DNA from: Methanobrevibacter sp.
GTDB taxonomy: Archaea; Methanobacteriota; Methanobacteria; Methanobacteriales; Methanobacteriaceae
DNA length: 5,337 nt
Direction of reading: 5' to 3'
NCBI GenBank assembly: GCA_009776495.1
Contig: WRNS01000040.1
Coordinates: forward strand, 906 to 6,242
Shown here in pieces: positions 1 to 4,937 of this stretch (its first letter is position 1; every line of letters starts with the position of its first letter). A program made the position numbers and the translations under genes. The notes beneath the pieces are model-generated. The model saw nothing but the letters and a program-made list of their open reading frames with translations, was not told where the DNA came from and did no database searches.

Positions 1-493
1 ATATTAAAGGTCCATGGACAGATTGATAAGTGATAATATCCCCAATATTCATAGTTCCTGTTTGAAGGAAAACAATAGCTAAAACTGCAAAAAGTGGCAT
101 TTCAGCTGCTGCTGAAAAAACTGCTCTTACACAACTCACTTTACCATAGGGAGAACCAGAAGAAGATCCAGCATTATGCTCAACAATCTTATAAATCGCG
201 TATATTGCAAAAATCAAGAGCAATGATCCATAAGTAATTGGTCCTACAATAACTGCAGTTACCCATATAGCACAATAAATACAAGCAATAGCTATGTAAA
301 ATGGCATGGATGCTGTTTTTGGAAATGATGATTCTTTGAAAAAGAACTTCAAAGAATGTAGAAAGTGTTGTATTATAGGAGGACCTGGTCGAAGCTGTAC
401 TCTAGCCATGATCTTCCTATGAAGTCCTAAAAGTAAGCTTCCAAGTAAAAAAGCTATTGCAACATTTATAATGATATTAGCCATTAAATTCAT
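1..493 (-). CDS. ehaJ: Energy-converting hydrogenase A subunit J (EhaJ), NuoH-like, N-terminal part
   Basis: The first 164 codons are present and open without interruption to the left edge. The protein is the NuoH/EchB/HyfC-like membrane anchor of Eha, the subunit that normally joins the hydrogenase module to the ion-translocating arm. The sequence reads MNLMANIIINVAIAFLLGS, then HRKIMARVQLRPGPPIIQHF (about 25-44) and LHSLKFFFKE (45-54). This corresponds to the GPNRVGPxGLLQPxADxxKLxxKE cytoplasmic loop of NuoH. Further on, EHNAGSSSGSPYG and then VRAVFSAAAEMPLF match the NuoH stretch around RAxxQxxxYEIPL, with the conserved acidic residue in AEMPL. The ATG at 493 is preferred over an in-frame ATG at 484; neither has a strong ribosome site (TGATGAT precedes the first). 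The C-terminal part lies outside the window. Confidence 0.88.
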   Translation of the reverse strand, partial: MNLMANIIINVAIAFLLGSLLLGLHRKIMARVQLRPGPPIIQHFLHSLKFFFKESSFPKTASMPFYIAIACIYCAIWVTAVIVGPITYGSLLLIFAIYAIYKIVEHNAGSSSGSPYGKVSCVRAVFSAAAEMPLFAVLAIVFLQTGTMNIGDIITYQSVHGPLI

Positions 494-543
494 AGTATCA
501 TCAAAAGATTATAACCATTTTCTTAAATAATTATTTTTATAAA

Positions 544-759
544 TTAATATCCAATAAATGGTTCTTCTTTTCGTTCCTCCTTTTCTTCTTTTTTTGGCTT
601 TGCCATTGTTATTAAGCCTAATGAAAGGACAAATAATGGGATAAAAACAATAGCTATTCCATAAACTGCCCAATCGGGTTGTTCAAATAATAAAGCATCT
701 ATTAAAAAGATTGATGATATTATCATTATAAAATAGCTAGTTAACTTTAATCTATCCAT
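544..759 (-). CDS. ehaI: Energy-converting hydrogenase A subunit I (EhaI)
   Basis: This 71-aa subunit has two predicted helices, about residues 7-25 and 31-52, separated by a short acidic-aromatic turn (FEQPDW, 27-32). It ends in a highly charged tail, KPKKEEKEERKEEPFIGY (54-71), which should be cytoplasmic and could touch the peripheral hydrogenase subunits (inference). Its individual function is unknown; the name rests on size, character and position between ehaH and ehaJ. I chose ATG at 759-757. The GTG two codons upstream (765-763) overlaps the Shine-Dalgarno AAGGTG (770-765), which sits 5 nt before the ATG, so GTG is unlikely to be the real start. The gene ends 50 bp before ehaJ. Confidence 0.83.
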   Translation of the reverse strand: MDRLKLTSYFIMIISSIFLIDALLFEQPDWAVYGIAIVFIPLFVLSLGLITMAKPKKEEKEERKEEPFIGY

Positions 760-764
760 TTTCA

Positions 765-770
765 CACCTT
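765..770 (-). promoter_or_regulatory. Ribosome-binding site deciding the ehaI start
   Basis: AAGGTG lies 5 nt before the ATG at 759. Because it includes the first base of the in-frame GTG at 765, that GTG cannot be served by it. Confidence 0.7.
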
Positions 771-817
771 TACCATTATCATTTTTTTAAATTTTTAAAC
801 AAATTACTTTAATTTTA

Positions 818-1498
818 TCAAATTACCTTAATAATTATTAATATGATTTCAATAGCTCTTATAATCACCATCAAAGAGCTTAAATGAATAATCAAAATAA
901 ATGGAGAACCTGGGGTTCGAAACATTTCAGCTTTAGTTGCAAAAAATGGAGCGGTGCCAGTTTCACCAGCTATACCAATTAAAAGCAATAATGCTCCAAA
1001 TGTCATCATTGGAGCAGTAGTAGCTATTTTAGCTATTTCAAACAAACTTAAAGTTCCAGTTGATGCTAAAATTATAGCTGCCCCTCCAAACAATGGAAGT
1101 GAACAAATCATAGCTATTAATCCATAATTATAAGCTGCATCAAGAACATCAATTTGTTTAACTGCAGAAACTATTCCTAAATTGACTATTCCAATTAAAG
1201 TTGCAAATAAGGTGAAATTAAACAAATCTCCTGTAATCATTGCTCCAGCAGTAGCTAAACCACAAACTATAGCTAAAAATCTTCTTATTTTAAACTCTTC
1301 TAATCCAACCGAAACTTTATTATCATTTAAAGTTTTGAAACTTGCTTCGACTTGGGTTTCAGTCCGACTCATAGCAATTAATACTGTAAATATTAATACA
1401 ACAACAAACATGAATAAGTGGAAAGGAGTTAAATATAGTACAATATCTCCTAAAGGAATCGTTCCGAGTAAATTTCCACCTAATGATGCAAGATCCAT
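818..1498 (-). CDS. ehaH: Energy-converting hydrogenase A subunit H (EhaH), shortened antiporter-like subunit
   Basis: EhaH (226 aa) is the Eha counterpart of the proton/cation-translocating NuoL/M/N, MrpA/D and HyfB family, but only about half their usual length. Helices are visible at about residues 22-42, 74-89, 92-111, 121-145, 164-178 and 200-224. GDLFNFTLFATLIGIV (90-105) aligns by eye with the GDLFNLYVFFE helix of MrpD. GETGTAPFFATKAEMFRTPGSP (178-199) aligns with the KAGLFPLHFWLPDAHxxAPSP segment. In these alignments the family's key glutamate becomes Thr100 and the key lysine becomes Glu179, so the ion path must differ or be absent. The start at 1498 is supported by GAGG 6 nt upstream. 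It lies 58 bp before ehaI. The family call is confident; the residue alignment is by eye. Confidence 0.88.
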   Translation of the reverse strand: MDLASLGGNLLGTIPLGDIVLYLTPFHLFMFVVVLIFTVLIAMSRTETQVEASFKTLNDNKVSVGLEEFKIRRFLAIVCGLATAGAMITGDLFNFTLFATLIGIVNLGIVSAVKQIDVLDAAYNYGLIAMICSLPLFGGAAIILASTGTLSLFEIAKIATTAPMMTFGALLLLIGIAGETGTAPFFATKAEMFRTPGSPFILIIHLSSLMVIIRAIEIILIIIKVI

Positions 1499-1653
1499 TT
1501 TTTTCCTCTTTACTTAATTTACTAGTGAATATTTTAATGATGATTGATAATGAGAAATTTTTAAAAATTTTATTTTTATATTTTTATAATTTTTCAACTT
1601 AAACTTTATTTTTTTAATGTAAAAATTTTTTCAACTTTGAAATAGTTTACCAA
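1499..1653. other. AT-rich spacer between ehaG and ehaH
   Basis: This 155-bp spacer contains no gene. It holds a perfect 16-bp AT-only palindrome, AAATTTTTAAAAATTT (1555-1570), and an 11-bp direct repeat TTTTTCAACTT ending at 1600 and 1636. On the minus strand there is a TATA-like stretch ATTATAAAAATATAAAAATA (1590-1571) that could act as an internal promoter about 50-70 nt ahead of the ehaH ribosome site. All are weak in such AT-rich sequence. The ehaH Shine-Dalgarno, GAGG, is at 1508-1505. Confidence 0.5.
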
Positions 1654-2343
1654 TTACTCCCTCTTGTACTCTTCTCTCATTAAAGTTCCAATCAATCCAA
1701 TCTTTGAGGCAACTTTTAATACTAATCCACAAGCAGCCATGAACAAGCTTAAAAGCCAAAATTCAGGTGCTAAAAAGAACAACACAAATCCGATTATCCA
1801 TAAACACCAAGCTATACCTGAAATTCCACTAACTCCATCGATGATAGCTATTGGTAATCCTCTTGATTTTCTTGAAAGAATATATAATAATATACCTCCA
1901 CCAGCTACAGCACCACCAGTAAAACCAGTTAAAAATGCACCAAAACCTAACATTACCAGTGCAATAAAATTTGGAGCTGTGGTCATGACTTCCATGTCTA
2001 AGGTTAAAGGAAGAGGAAATACAGAAGTTTTTACATTATTATCTCCATTTTTTGATTCAATCCTTCTCATCTCACGAGAAATTAGTATTTCGGATATTGC
2101 CAAAATTTCAGCTAATTCTACTACCAAACCAGGTAATATTAAAGCTTCAGCTAAGTCTGTTCCAACTGCCGCAACTATGATTAACATAGCTAAACCCACA
2201 ATATCGGTTAAAATAAGAATATGAATATCTCTTCTTTCAATAGCTATTCCCATCAAACCTATGAAAGCTACTATAATTGCTGCATATATTGCAGGAATGA
2301 AAAATGAAGCAGTAATAGCTGGAACAAAATCTGGGACTAACAT
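1654..2343 (-). CDS. ehaG: Energy-converting hydrogenase A subunit G (EhaG), NuoK/MrpC-like segment
   Basis: This is a 229-aa polytopic subunit of the Eha membrane arm. Helices are visible at about residues 13-34, 40-60, 66-88, 124-156 (glycine-rich, GGAVAGGG at 143-150), 165-192 and 195-213. The first half resembles the three-helix MrpC/NuoK fold: ERRDIHILILTDIVGLAML (36-54), then DLAEALILPGLVVELAEI (63-80), comparable to the PLPQALVLTAIVI stretch of MrpC. It carries two intramembrane-looking glutamates, Glu76 and Glu79, plausible for cation transfer. A polar linker (89-120) joins it to a second membrane half of unknown affinity. The NuoK link is inferred from pattern. The start has a clear AGGAG 7 nt upstream, which lies in the last unit of the 34-bp repeat array. 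It is separated from ehaH by 155 bp. Confidence 0.85.
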   Translation of the reverse strand: MLVPDFVPAITASFFIPAIYAAIIVAFIGLMGIAIERRDIHILILTDIVGLAMLIIVAAVGTDLAEALILPGLVVELAEILAISEILISREMRRIESKNGDNNVKTSVFPLPLTLDMEVMTTAPNFIALVMLGFGAFLTGFTGGAVAGGGILLYILSRKSRGLPIAIIDGVSGISGIAWCLWIIGFVLFFLAPEFWLLSLFMAACGLVLKVASKIGLIGTLMREEYKRE

Positions 2344-2344
2344 T

Positions 2345-2458
2345 ATTATTCTCCTATACTAATTATACTCTTAAACTAATTATTCTCCTATAATAATTAT
2401 ACTCTTAAACTAATTATTCTCCTATAATAATTATACTCTTAAACTAATTATTCTCATA
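2345..2458. repeat. 34-bp tandem repeats carrying a Shine-Dalgarno core, between ehaF and ehaG
   Basis: Three consecutive 34-bp units start at 2351, 2385 and 2419. Units 2 and 3 are identical and unit 1 differs by one base (2359). A degenerate fourth begins at 2453. On the transcribed (minus) strand each full unit contains TATAGGAGAATAAT, i.e. an AGGAG Shine-Dalgarno core at 2355-2351, 2389-2385 and 2423-2419. Only the first (lowest coordinates) is followed by the real ehaG ATG; the others run into TAGTTTAAG with no start codon. In the fourth copy the core has decayed to ATGAG. This fills most of the 133-bp ehaF-ehaG gap. Confidence 0.93.
2351..2355 (-). promoter_or_regulatory. Functional ehaG ribosome-binding site (one of three repeated copies)
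   Basis: AGGAG lies 7 nt before the ATG at 2343-2341. It is the only repeat copy at a workable distance from a start codon. Confidence 0.75.
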
Positions 2459-2476
2459 CTCATTACTCTTTTATTT

Positions 2477-2968
2477 TCACTTAAAATTCTCTTTTCTTCT
2501 ATTTATTGTAAAATTTAAAGCTAACCAAGAAGCTATTGTAAATGACATCATAAGTATAGATGATTCTAATATGGTATCAAATCCTCTTGTATAATAAAGA
2601 ATTTCATCGATTAATCCTCCTGGAGAAGAATATATCGAAGTTCCAAAGTAAGGAGAGATTGATTTCACAAATAAAGCTTGTGGAGACATATAAGAATTAA
2701 TCCATCCAATTGATTTAGAATTTTCAGGATACTGGGCTTTTGTAATTCCAGGTACTTTTAAAACTTCCCCTCCCCTATCATAAGGAGCAACAGCTAAGCC
2801 TTCTTCTACTTGTTGTTGAGGTATAGGCCTAGGATACAATTGATTTACATTTAAATCCATTGGAATTAAAAAACCAATGACAAGAAGTAATCCAAGAGCA
2901 ACAGAAAATAATTTTGGAATTCTTTTAGGGCTAGCTAATTTATTCCAAAGGTTTCCAATTCCCTTCAT
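2477..2968 (-). CDS. ehaF: Energy-converting hydrogenase A subunit F (EhaF), MbhE/MrpB-like
   Basis: This is a 163-aa membrane subunit with a basic N-terminus (NLWNKLASPKRIPK), one helix at about 20-36 and a long polar stretch (37-125), probably on the outer face. That stretch is rich in proline and tyrosine (YPRPIPQQQ at 45-53; PQALFVKSISPYFGTSIYSSPGG within 96-118). A second helix lies at about 134-153, followed by a basic tail (NRRKENFK). YYTRGFDTILESS (125-137) just before the last helix matches the FRGFDTLGE-type signature of MrpB and of the MbhE/MbhF subunits of membrane-bound hydrogenases, a specific link to Mrp antiporter modules (inference from motif). The ATG overlaps the ehaE stop (ATGA). 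Only a GGGGG tract just upstream could serve as a ribosome site, consistent with coupling to ehaE. Downstream is the 34-bp repeat array. Confidence 0.86.
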   Translation of the reverse strand: MKGIGNLWNKLASPKRIPKLFSVALGLLLVIGFLIPMDLNVNQLYPRPIPQQQVEEGLAVAPYDRGGEVLKVPGITKAQYPENSKSIGWINSYMSPQALFVKSISPYFGTSIYSSPGGLIDEILYYTRGFDTILESSILMMSFTIASWLALNFTINRRKENFK

Positions 2969-3225
2969 ACATCAGCCCCCATTTCTTCTAATCGGGTGAT
3001 TGCTCTAAGTAATACAAGAGTAATAACAGCAGTAGCTGCTATGAAAGTCATGAGAGCTAAAGTATGGTTATAAATTAGAAATATTAAAGAAACTCCTATT
3101 GCAGCTATTTCAGTATTGAAAGTTCTAACAATAGGATCTTTAACACCAGGTCCAGCTACAGTAGCTAAACTACCTAAAACAGTCAATATACATCCTACAT
3201 AAAAAAAGATTTCAACTTCAATCAA
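2965..3225 (-). CDS. ehaE: Energy-converting hydrogenase A subunit E (EhaE), TTG start
   Basis: This is an 86-aa membrane subunit with helices at about residues 5-24, 37-52 and 54-75, ending in a short charged tail (RLEEMGADV). Residues 9-26 (YVGCILTVLGSLATVAGP) then VKDPIVRTFNTEIAAIGVSL (28-47) recall the MrpG/MnhG pattern of a first helix, a short polar linker and a helix starting near a Lys/Thr-rich turn. I treat this as a weak resemblance. The start codon is TTG at 3225-3223, supported by an AGGAGG 9 nt upstream; the first possible ATG would remove more than half of the protein. TTGATTGA forms an 8-nt overlap with the ehaD stop, and ATGA a 4-nt overlap with ehaF, so D, E and F look translationally coupled. 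Confidence 0.84.
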   Translation of the reverse strand: MIEVEIFFYVGCILTVLGSLATVAGPGVKDPIVRTFNTEIAAIGVSLIFLIYNHTLALMTFIAATAVITLVLLRAITRLEEMGADV

Positions 3226-3505
3226 TACTGTTATCCTCCTGTATGATTATGTTCTTTTTTCTAATTTCATTGATTTTTATTATAGATAATAAAAAAATAA
3301 TTGTAGTAATTGGTCCAAACAGAGCAATAGCTAATGCTACATCTAAATATTTGAAAGAAACAACGGTTATGAAAAAACCCGCCTCCAATATAGTAAGCAT
3401 GATAACTTTATCTAAAGGTTTAATCAGAAATATTATTCCCAAAGCACCTATAAACATTAAAATTATAGAAAGTGTTGTTATATTAACAAAATCTAAAGGA
3501 TTCAT
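3218..3505 (-). CDS. ehaD: Energy-converting hydrogenase A subunit D (EhaD)
   Basis: This is a 95-aa integral membrane subunit of Eha. Three helices are visible, about residues 8-27, 32-50 and 54-75, followed by a charged tail (KINEIRKKNIIIQEDNSID). The sequence KPLDKVIMLTILEAGFF (29-45), then YLDVALAIALFG (53-64), resembles the KxLxKAVIYT...APDVAMTEAVVG pattern of the DUF4040/MbhD-type subunit of Mrp-like hydrogenases. This is a motif-level comparison only. The start has a good archaeal Shine-Dalgarno, GGTGAT (3516-3511), 5 nt before the ATG. The last 8 nt overlap ehaE, and its 3' end carries the ehaE ribosome site. Identity by operon position and character is solid; the functional role is unknown. 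Confidence 0.85.
   Translation of the reverse strand: MNPLDFVNITTLSIILMFIGALGIIFLIKPLDKVIMLTILEAGFFITVVSFKYLDVALAIALFGPITTIIFLLSIIKINEIRKKNIIIQEDNSID
3235..3240 (-). promoter_or_regulatory. Strong ribosome-binding site for the TTG start of ehaE
   Basis: AGGAGG inside the 3' end of ehaD precedes the TTG at 3225-3223 by 9 nt. It is one of the best Shine-Dalgarno matches in the window. It supports a non-ATG start for ehaE, which has no ATG near its N-terminus. Confidence 0.75.
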
Positions 3506-3525
3506 TCAATATCACCATTAATTCA

Positions 3526-3774
3526 TTAATCCAAGACAATTTCATTATCCAATCTATTTAGTGTATAAGCTATAGCATTGGAACCTATAGTAGAAGTGAT
3601 GAAAAATACAGCAGCTATTACAAGACCAAAAGGAGTATTAACTGTTAATGCTATGAGTGCTGAAACTCCAAAGTCAACAACATTTATATATAACATTTTT
3701 TCAGCTTTGTTTCTAGTTAAAAGAGTTCTTATGGCCATTATTATAACAATTATAATAATAATTTCTTCTAGCAT
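3526..3774 (-). CDS. ehaC: Energy-converting hydrogenase A subunit C (EhaC), MrpF-like
   Basis: This is an 82-aa membrane protein with three predicted helices, about residues 3-19, 29-45 and 48-72, and an acidic end (DNEIVLD). The stretch IRTLLTRNKAEKMLYINVVDFG (15-36), followed by two hydrophobic segments ending IGSNAIAYTLNRL, resembles the layout of MrpF/MnhF: a short helix, a basic loop, then two helices. That resemblance is my inference from the pattern. Established knowledge places EhaC in the membrane arm of the Eha complex. The ATG at 3774 is preceded only by weak GGAATGGTAGA, so ribosome binding looks poor; a nearby upstream ATG (8 nt before) is out of frame. It follows the repeat-filled gap and is 20 nt ahead of ehaD. 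Confidence 0.84.
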   Translation of the reverse strand: MLEEIIIIIVIIMAIRTLLTRNKAEKMLYINVVDFGVSALIALTVNTPFGLVIAAVFFITSTIGSNAIAYTLNRLDNEIVLD

Positions 3775-3840
3775 TCTACCATTCCAATAAAAATATCTCT
3801 AATCTTTACAAACTACTTTTCCAATAGTATAACGTAGCGA

Positions 3841-3925
3841 ATAATCTAATAATAATCTAATAATAATCTTAATAATAATAATAATCTAAATAATAATAAT
3901 AATAATAATAATCTAAATAATAATG
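3841..3925. repeat. AAT-type compound microsatellite between ehaB and ehaC
   Basis: Plus-strand sequence consists of AATAATCTAAT-type units (two 11-bp ATAATCTAATA copies from 3841, then degenerate copies) interrupted by expanding AAT trinucleotide runs, the longest around 3892-3911. Five AATCT-containing units can be counted. In the mRNA sense it reads as ATT/TAGATT repeats with stops in several frames, so it is not coding. The pattern looks like replication slippage. The remaining 3775-3840 holds no recognisable feature. Confidence 0.85.
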
Positions 3926-3926
3926 A

Positions 3927-4427
3927 TTAATTTAATTTTGTATATCTACCCATCCTTTTAGCTATATTCCCAATTAATTTTGAAGATGTTTTATGATGAA
4001 TACCTTGAATTGTAGTTATAGCTATTACCATCCCTACAATAAACATTTCTGGTGTAAAACCTAAATGTGAAAAACATACTACAATTATAGTCATGGTTAA
4101 TGCACCAGTTGTTCCAGCAAATCCAGGATCCGCACAAAGTCTATTACCAATAAATACAAATAAAGCAGCTATTAATCCTCCTTCTAAACCAATTAACATT
4201 ACACCAATTGAGGCGAGTAATGTGCCTGCAGATGCATCTGGAGAACAAAGTATATTTCCTTGGAAGAACCCTCCAGCTAAATCTCCTCCCCTATTTTTAA
4301 TGGAACGACCTACAATATCTGCACCTTGAACACCAGGAACTTCGGGTAAGCCCATTAATGTATCGATAATAACAAAATTTAACCATGCAATAATGGCCGC
4401 AATAGCTACCCCTAATAACTCATTCAT
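3927..4427 (-). CDS. ehaB: Energy-converting hydrogenase A subunit B (EhaB)
   Basis: EhaB (166 aa from the chosen start) is an integral membrane subunit of the Eha complex with no assigned individual function. Helices are visible at about residues 4-21, 68-93, 108-121 and 126-143. Between the first two is a long glycine-rich loop with VPGVQGADIVGRSIKNRGG (30-48) and GNILCSPDASAG (57-68), a composition that looks functionally constrained. Three cysteines (61, 98, 118) are present but do not form an iron-sulfur CxxC pattern. The tail is basic (KRMGRYTKLN), which suggests a cytoplasmic C-terminus. Its start overlaps the ehaA stop by 8 nt (ATGAATGA), so the two are probably translationally coupled. 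Downstream comes an unusually long 152-bp gap before ehaC. Identity is strong from order and sequence character. Confidence 0.88.
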   Translation of the reverse strand: MNELLGVAIAAIIAWLNFVIIDTLMGLPEVPGVQGADIVGRSIKNRGGDLAGGFFQGNILCSPDASAGTLLASIGVMLIGLEGGLIAALFVFIGNRLCADPGFAGTTGALTMTIIVVCFSHLGFTPEMFIVGMVIAITTIQGIHHKTSSKLIGNIAKRMGRYTKLN

Positions 4428-4740
4428 TTTCTTCCTCCAAAAGTACAGGGGGATTTGGAAATACATAATTAAATAAATATTTTACAACTAATGGAGAAAT
4501 AATACCTATTATCATAGCTAAAACCATTCCATCATATATCCAAAGAAATTTTATGGAAAAACAAATTGCCAAAAGTCCAATAGCTATTATTGGAGTTGGA
4601 AATAATGCACTATTTGTCCAAGAGAATCTTCTTGGTTTTTCAGGCAAAACAGGCATCTTAATTCCAATAGCTATTATTATTGAAGTAACAATAGCTATTA
4701 AATAATTTAATAGAAAAGTTTCACTAAGAATAATAATCAT
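4420..4740 (-). CDS. ehaA: Energy-converting hydrogenase A subunit A (EhaA)
   Basis: This small integral membrane subunit (106 aa) opens the eha operon; its individual role in the complex is not known. The sequence shows three hydrophobic helices, about residues 9-27, 46-63 and 69-90. A conserved-looking charged/aromatic loop, LPEKPRRFSW (32-41), is followed by SALFPTPIIAIG (44-55), and the protein ends in an acidic tail (LLEEENE). Recognition rests on this pattern and on its place directly before ehaB. The ATG at 4740-4738 has no Shine-Dalgarno motif in the preceding 20 nt, unlike most other genes here, and sits about 25 nt from a TATA box, suggesting a leaderless or near-leaderless transcript. 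No alternative in-frame start with a better ribosome site is visible. The stop overlaps the ehaB start by 8 nt. Confidence 0.88.
   Translation of the reverse strand: MIIILSETFLLNYLIAIVTSIIIAIGIKMPVLPEKPRRFSWTNSALFPTPIIAIGLLAICFSIKFLWIYDGMVLAMIIGIISPLVVKYLFNYVFPNPPVLLEEENE
4434..4438 (-). promoter_or_regulatory. Ribosome-binding site deciding the ehaB start
   Basis: GGAGG lies inside the end of ehaA, 6 nt before the ATG at 4427-4425. It favours that ATG over the in-frame ATG 13 codons upstream (4466), which has no such motif and would add MYFQIPLYFWRKK, a sequence merely read out of frame from ehaA. Confidence 0.8.
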
Positions 4741-4760
4741 GATAAAAGGTAGAACTACAA

Positions 4761-4776
4761 TATATATAAATTTTGT
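4761..4776 (-). promoter_or_regulatory. Probable ehaA/eha operon promoter (BRE + TATA)
   Basis: On the minus strand, AACAAAATTTATATATA (about 4776-4761) matches an archaeal BRE (purine/A-rich) followed by a TTTATATA-type TATA box at 4770-4761. Archaeal transcripts normally start about 25 nt downstream of the box centre, which here falls at or within a few bases of the ehaA ATG (4740). A second, poorer candidate, TTAATATATT at 4817-4808, would give a leader of about 45 nt. The closer box is the better match to consensus. Confidence 0.55.
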
Positions 4777-4827
4777 TACTTAAAGCTAAAATTTTCTTAA
4801 TTAATTCAAATATATTAACACAAAACA

Positions 4828-4875
4828 GCTTAATATTATAAAAGCTAAAATTTAGAAATTGATTTAATATTAAGC
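4828..4875. repeat. 11-bp inverted repeat upstream of the ehaA promoter
   Basis: GCTTAATATTA at 4828-4838 is matched by its exact reverse complement TAATATTAAGC at 4865-4875, with 26 nt between. Each arm also contains the self-complementary core TAATATTA (4831-4838 and 4865-4872), so it can equally be read as two palindromes 34 bp apart, start to start. It lies about 60-105 bp upstream of the candidate TATA box. It could be an operator or activator site for eha, or a weak hairpin. A related 13-bp direct repeat, AAAGCTAAAATTT, occurs at 4782-4794 and 4841-4853. AT-rich sequence makes chance matches likelier. Confidence 0.35.
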
Positions 4876-4919
4876 AAAGATTAAGAAGAATCATCAAAGA
4901 ATCAAGAAAATATTTAATT

Positions 4920-4937
4920 AAAAACATGAAAAAATGT
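4920..4937 (-). terminator. Possible oligo-T terminator of the antiporter gene
   Basis: On the minus strand, 65 nt past the antiporter stop codon, there are runs of six and five T (4934-4929 and 4924-4920) separated by CATG. A weak 4-bp ACAT/ATGT stem encloses the first run. Archaeal RNA polymerase commonly terminates on such U-runs. The region is very AT-rich overall, so this is suggestive only. Confidence 0.35.

Noticed and set aside
1182..1517. 111-codon plus-strand open frame, and similar plus-strand frames at 1664-2224, 3243-3521, 3578-3790, 4093-4329 and 5042-5293
   Set aside because: All lie opposite clear eha or antiporter genes, have low-complexity Pro/Ser/Asn-rich products and no ribosome sites. 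They are antisense shadows of AT-rich membrane-protein genes.
1555..1570. Perfect AT palindrome as an intrinsic terminator inside the operon
   Set aside because: It is A/T only, forming a very weak stem, and the following genes are plainly part of the same operon order.
2345..2458. CRISPR array
   Set aside because: The 34-bp units are directly adjacent with no spacers, and no cas genes are nearby.
2431..2463. Tiny minus-strand frame encoding MSMRIISLRV at the start of the ehaF-ehaG gap, as a possible leader peptide
   Set aside because: It arises where the decayed fourth repeat unit gained an ATG, has no good ribosome site, and such 10-codon frames are common by chance.
4466..4466. Upstream ATG as the ehaB start
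   Set aside because: The 13 added residues are read from within ehaA in another frame and GGAGG sits before the ATG at 4427 instead.
4724..4927. 67-codon minus-strand open frame upstream of and overlapping ehaA
   Set aside because: It overlaps the ehaA start in another frame, covers the TATA box and inverted repeat, has no Shine-Dalgarno and its Phe/Leu/Asn/Ile-rich product reflects base composition only.
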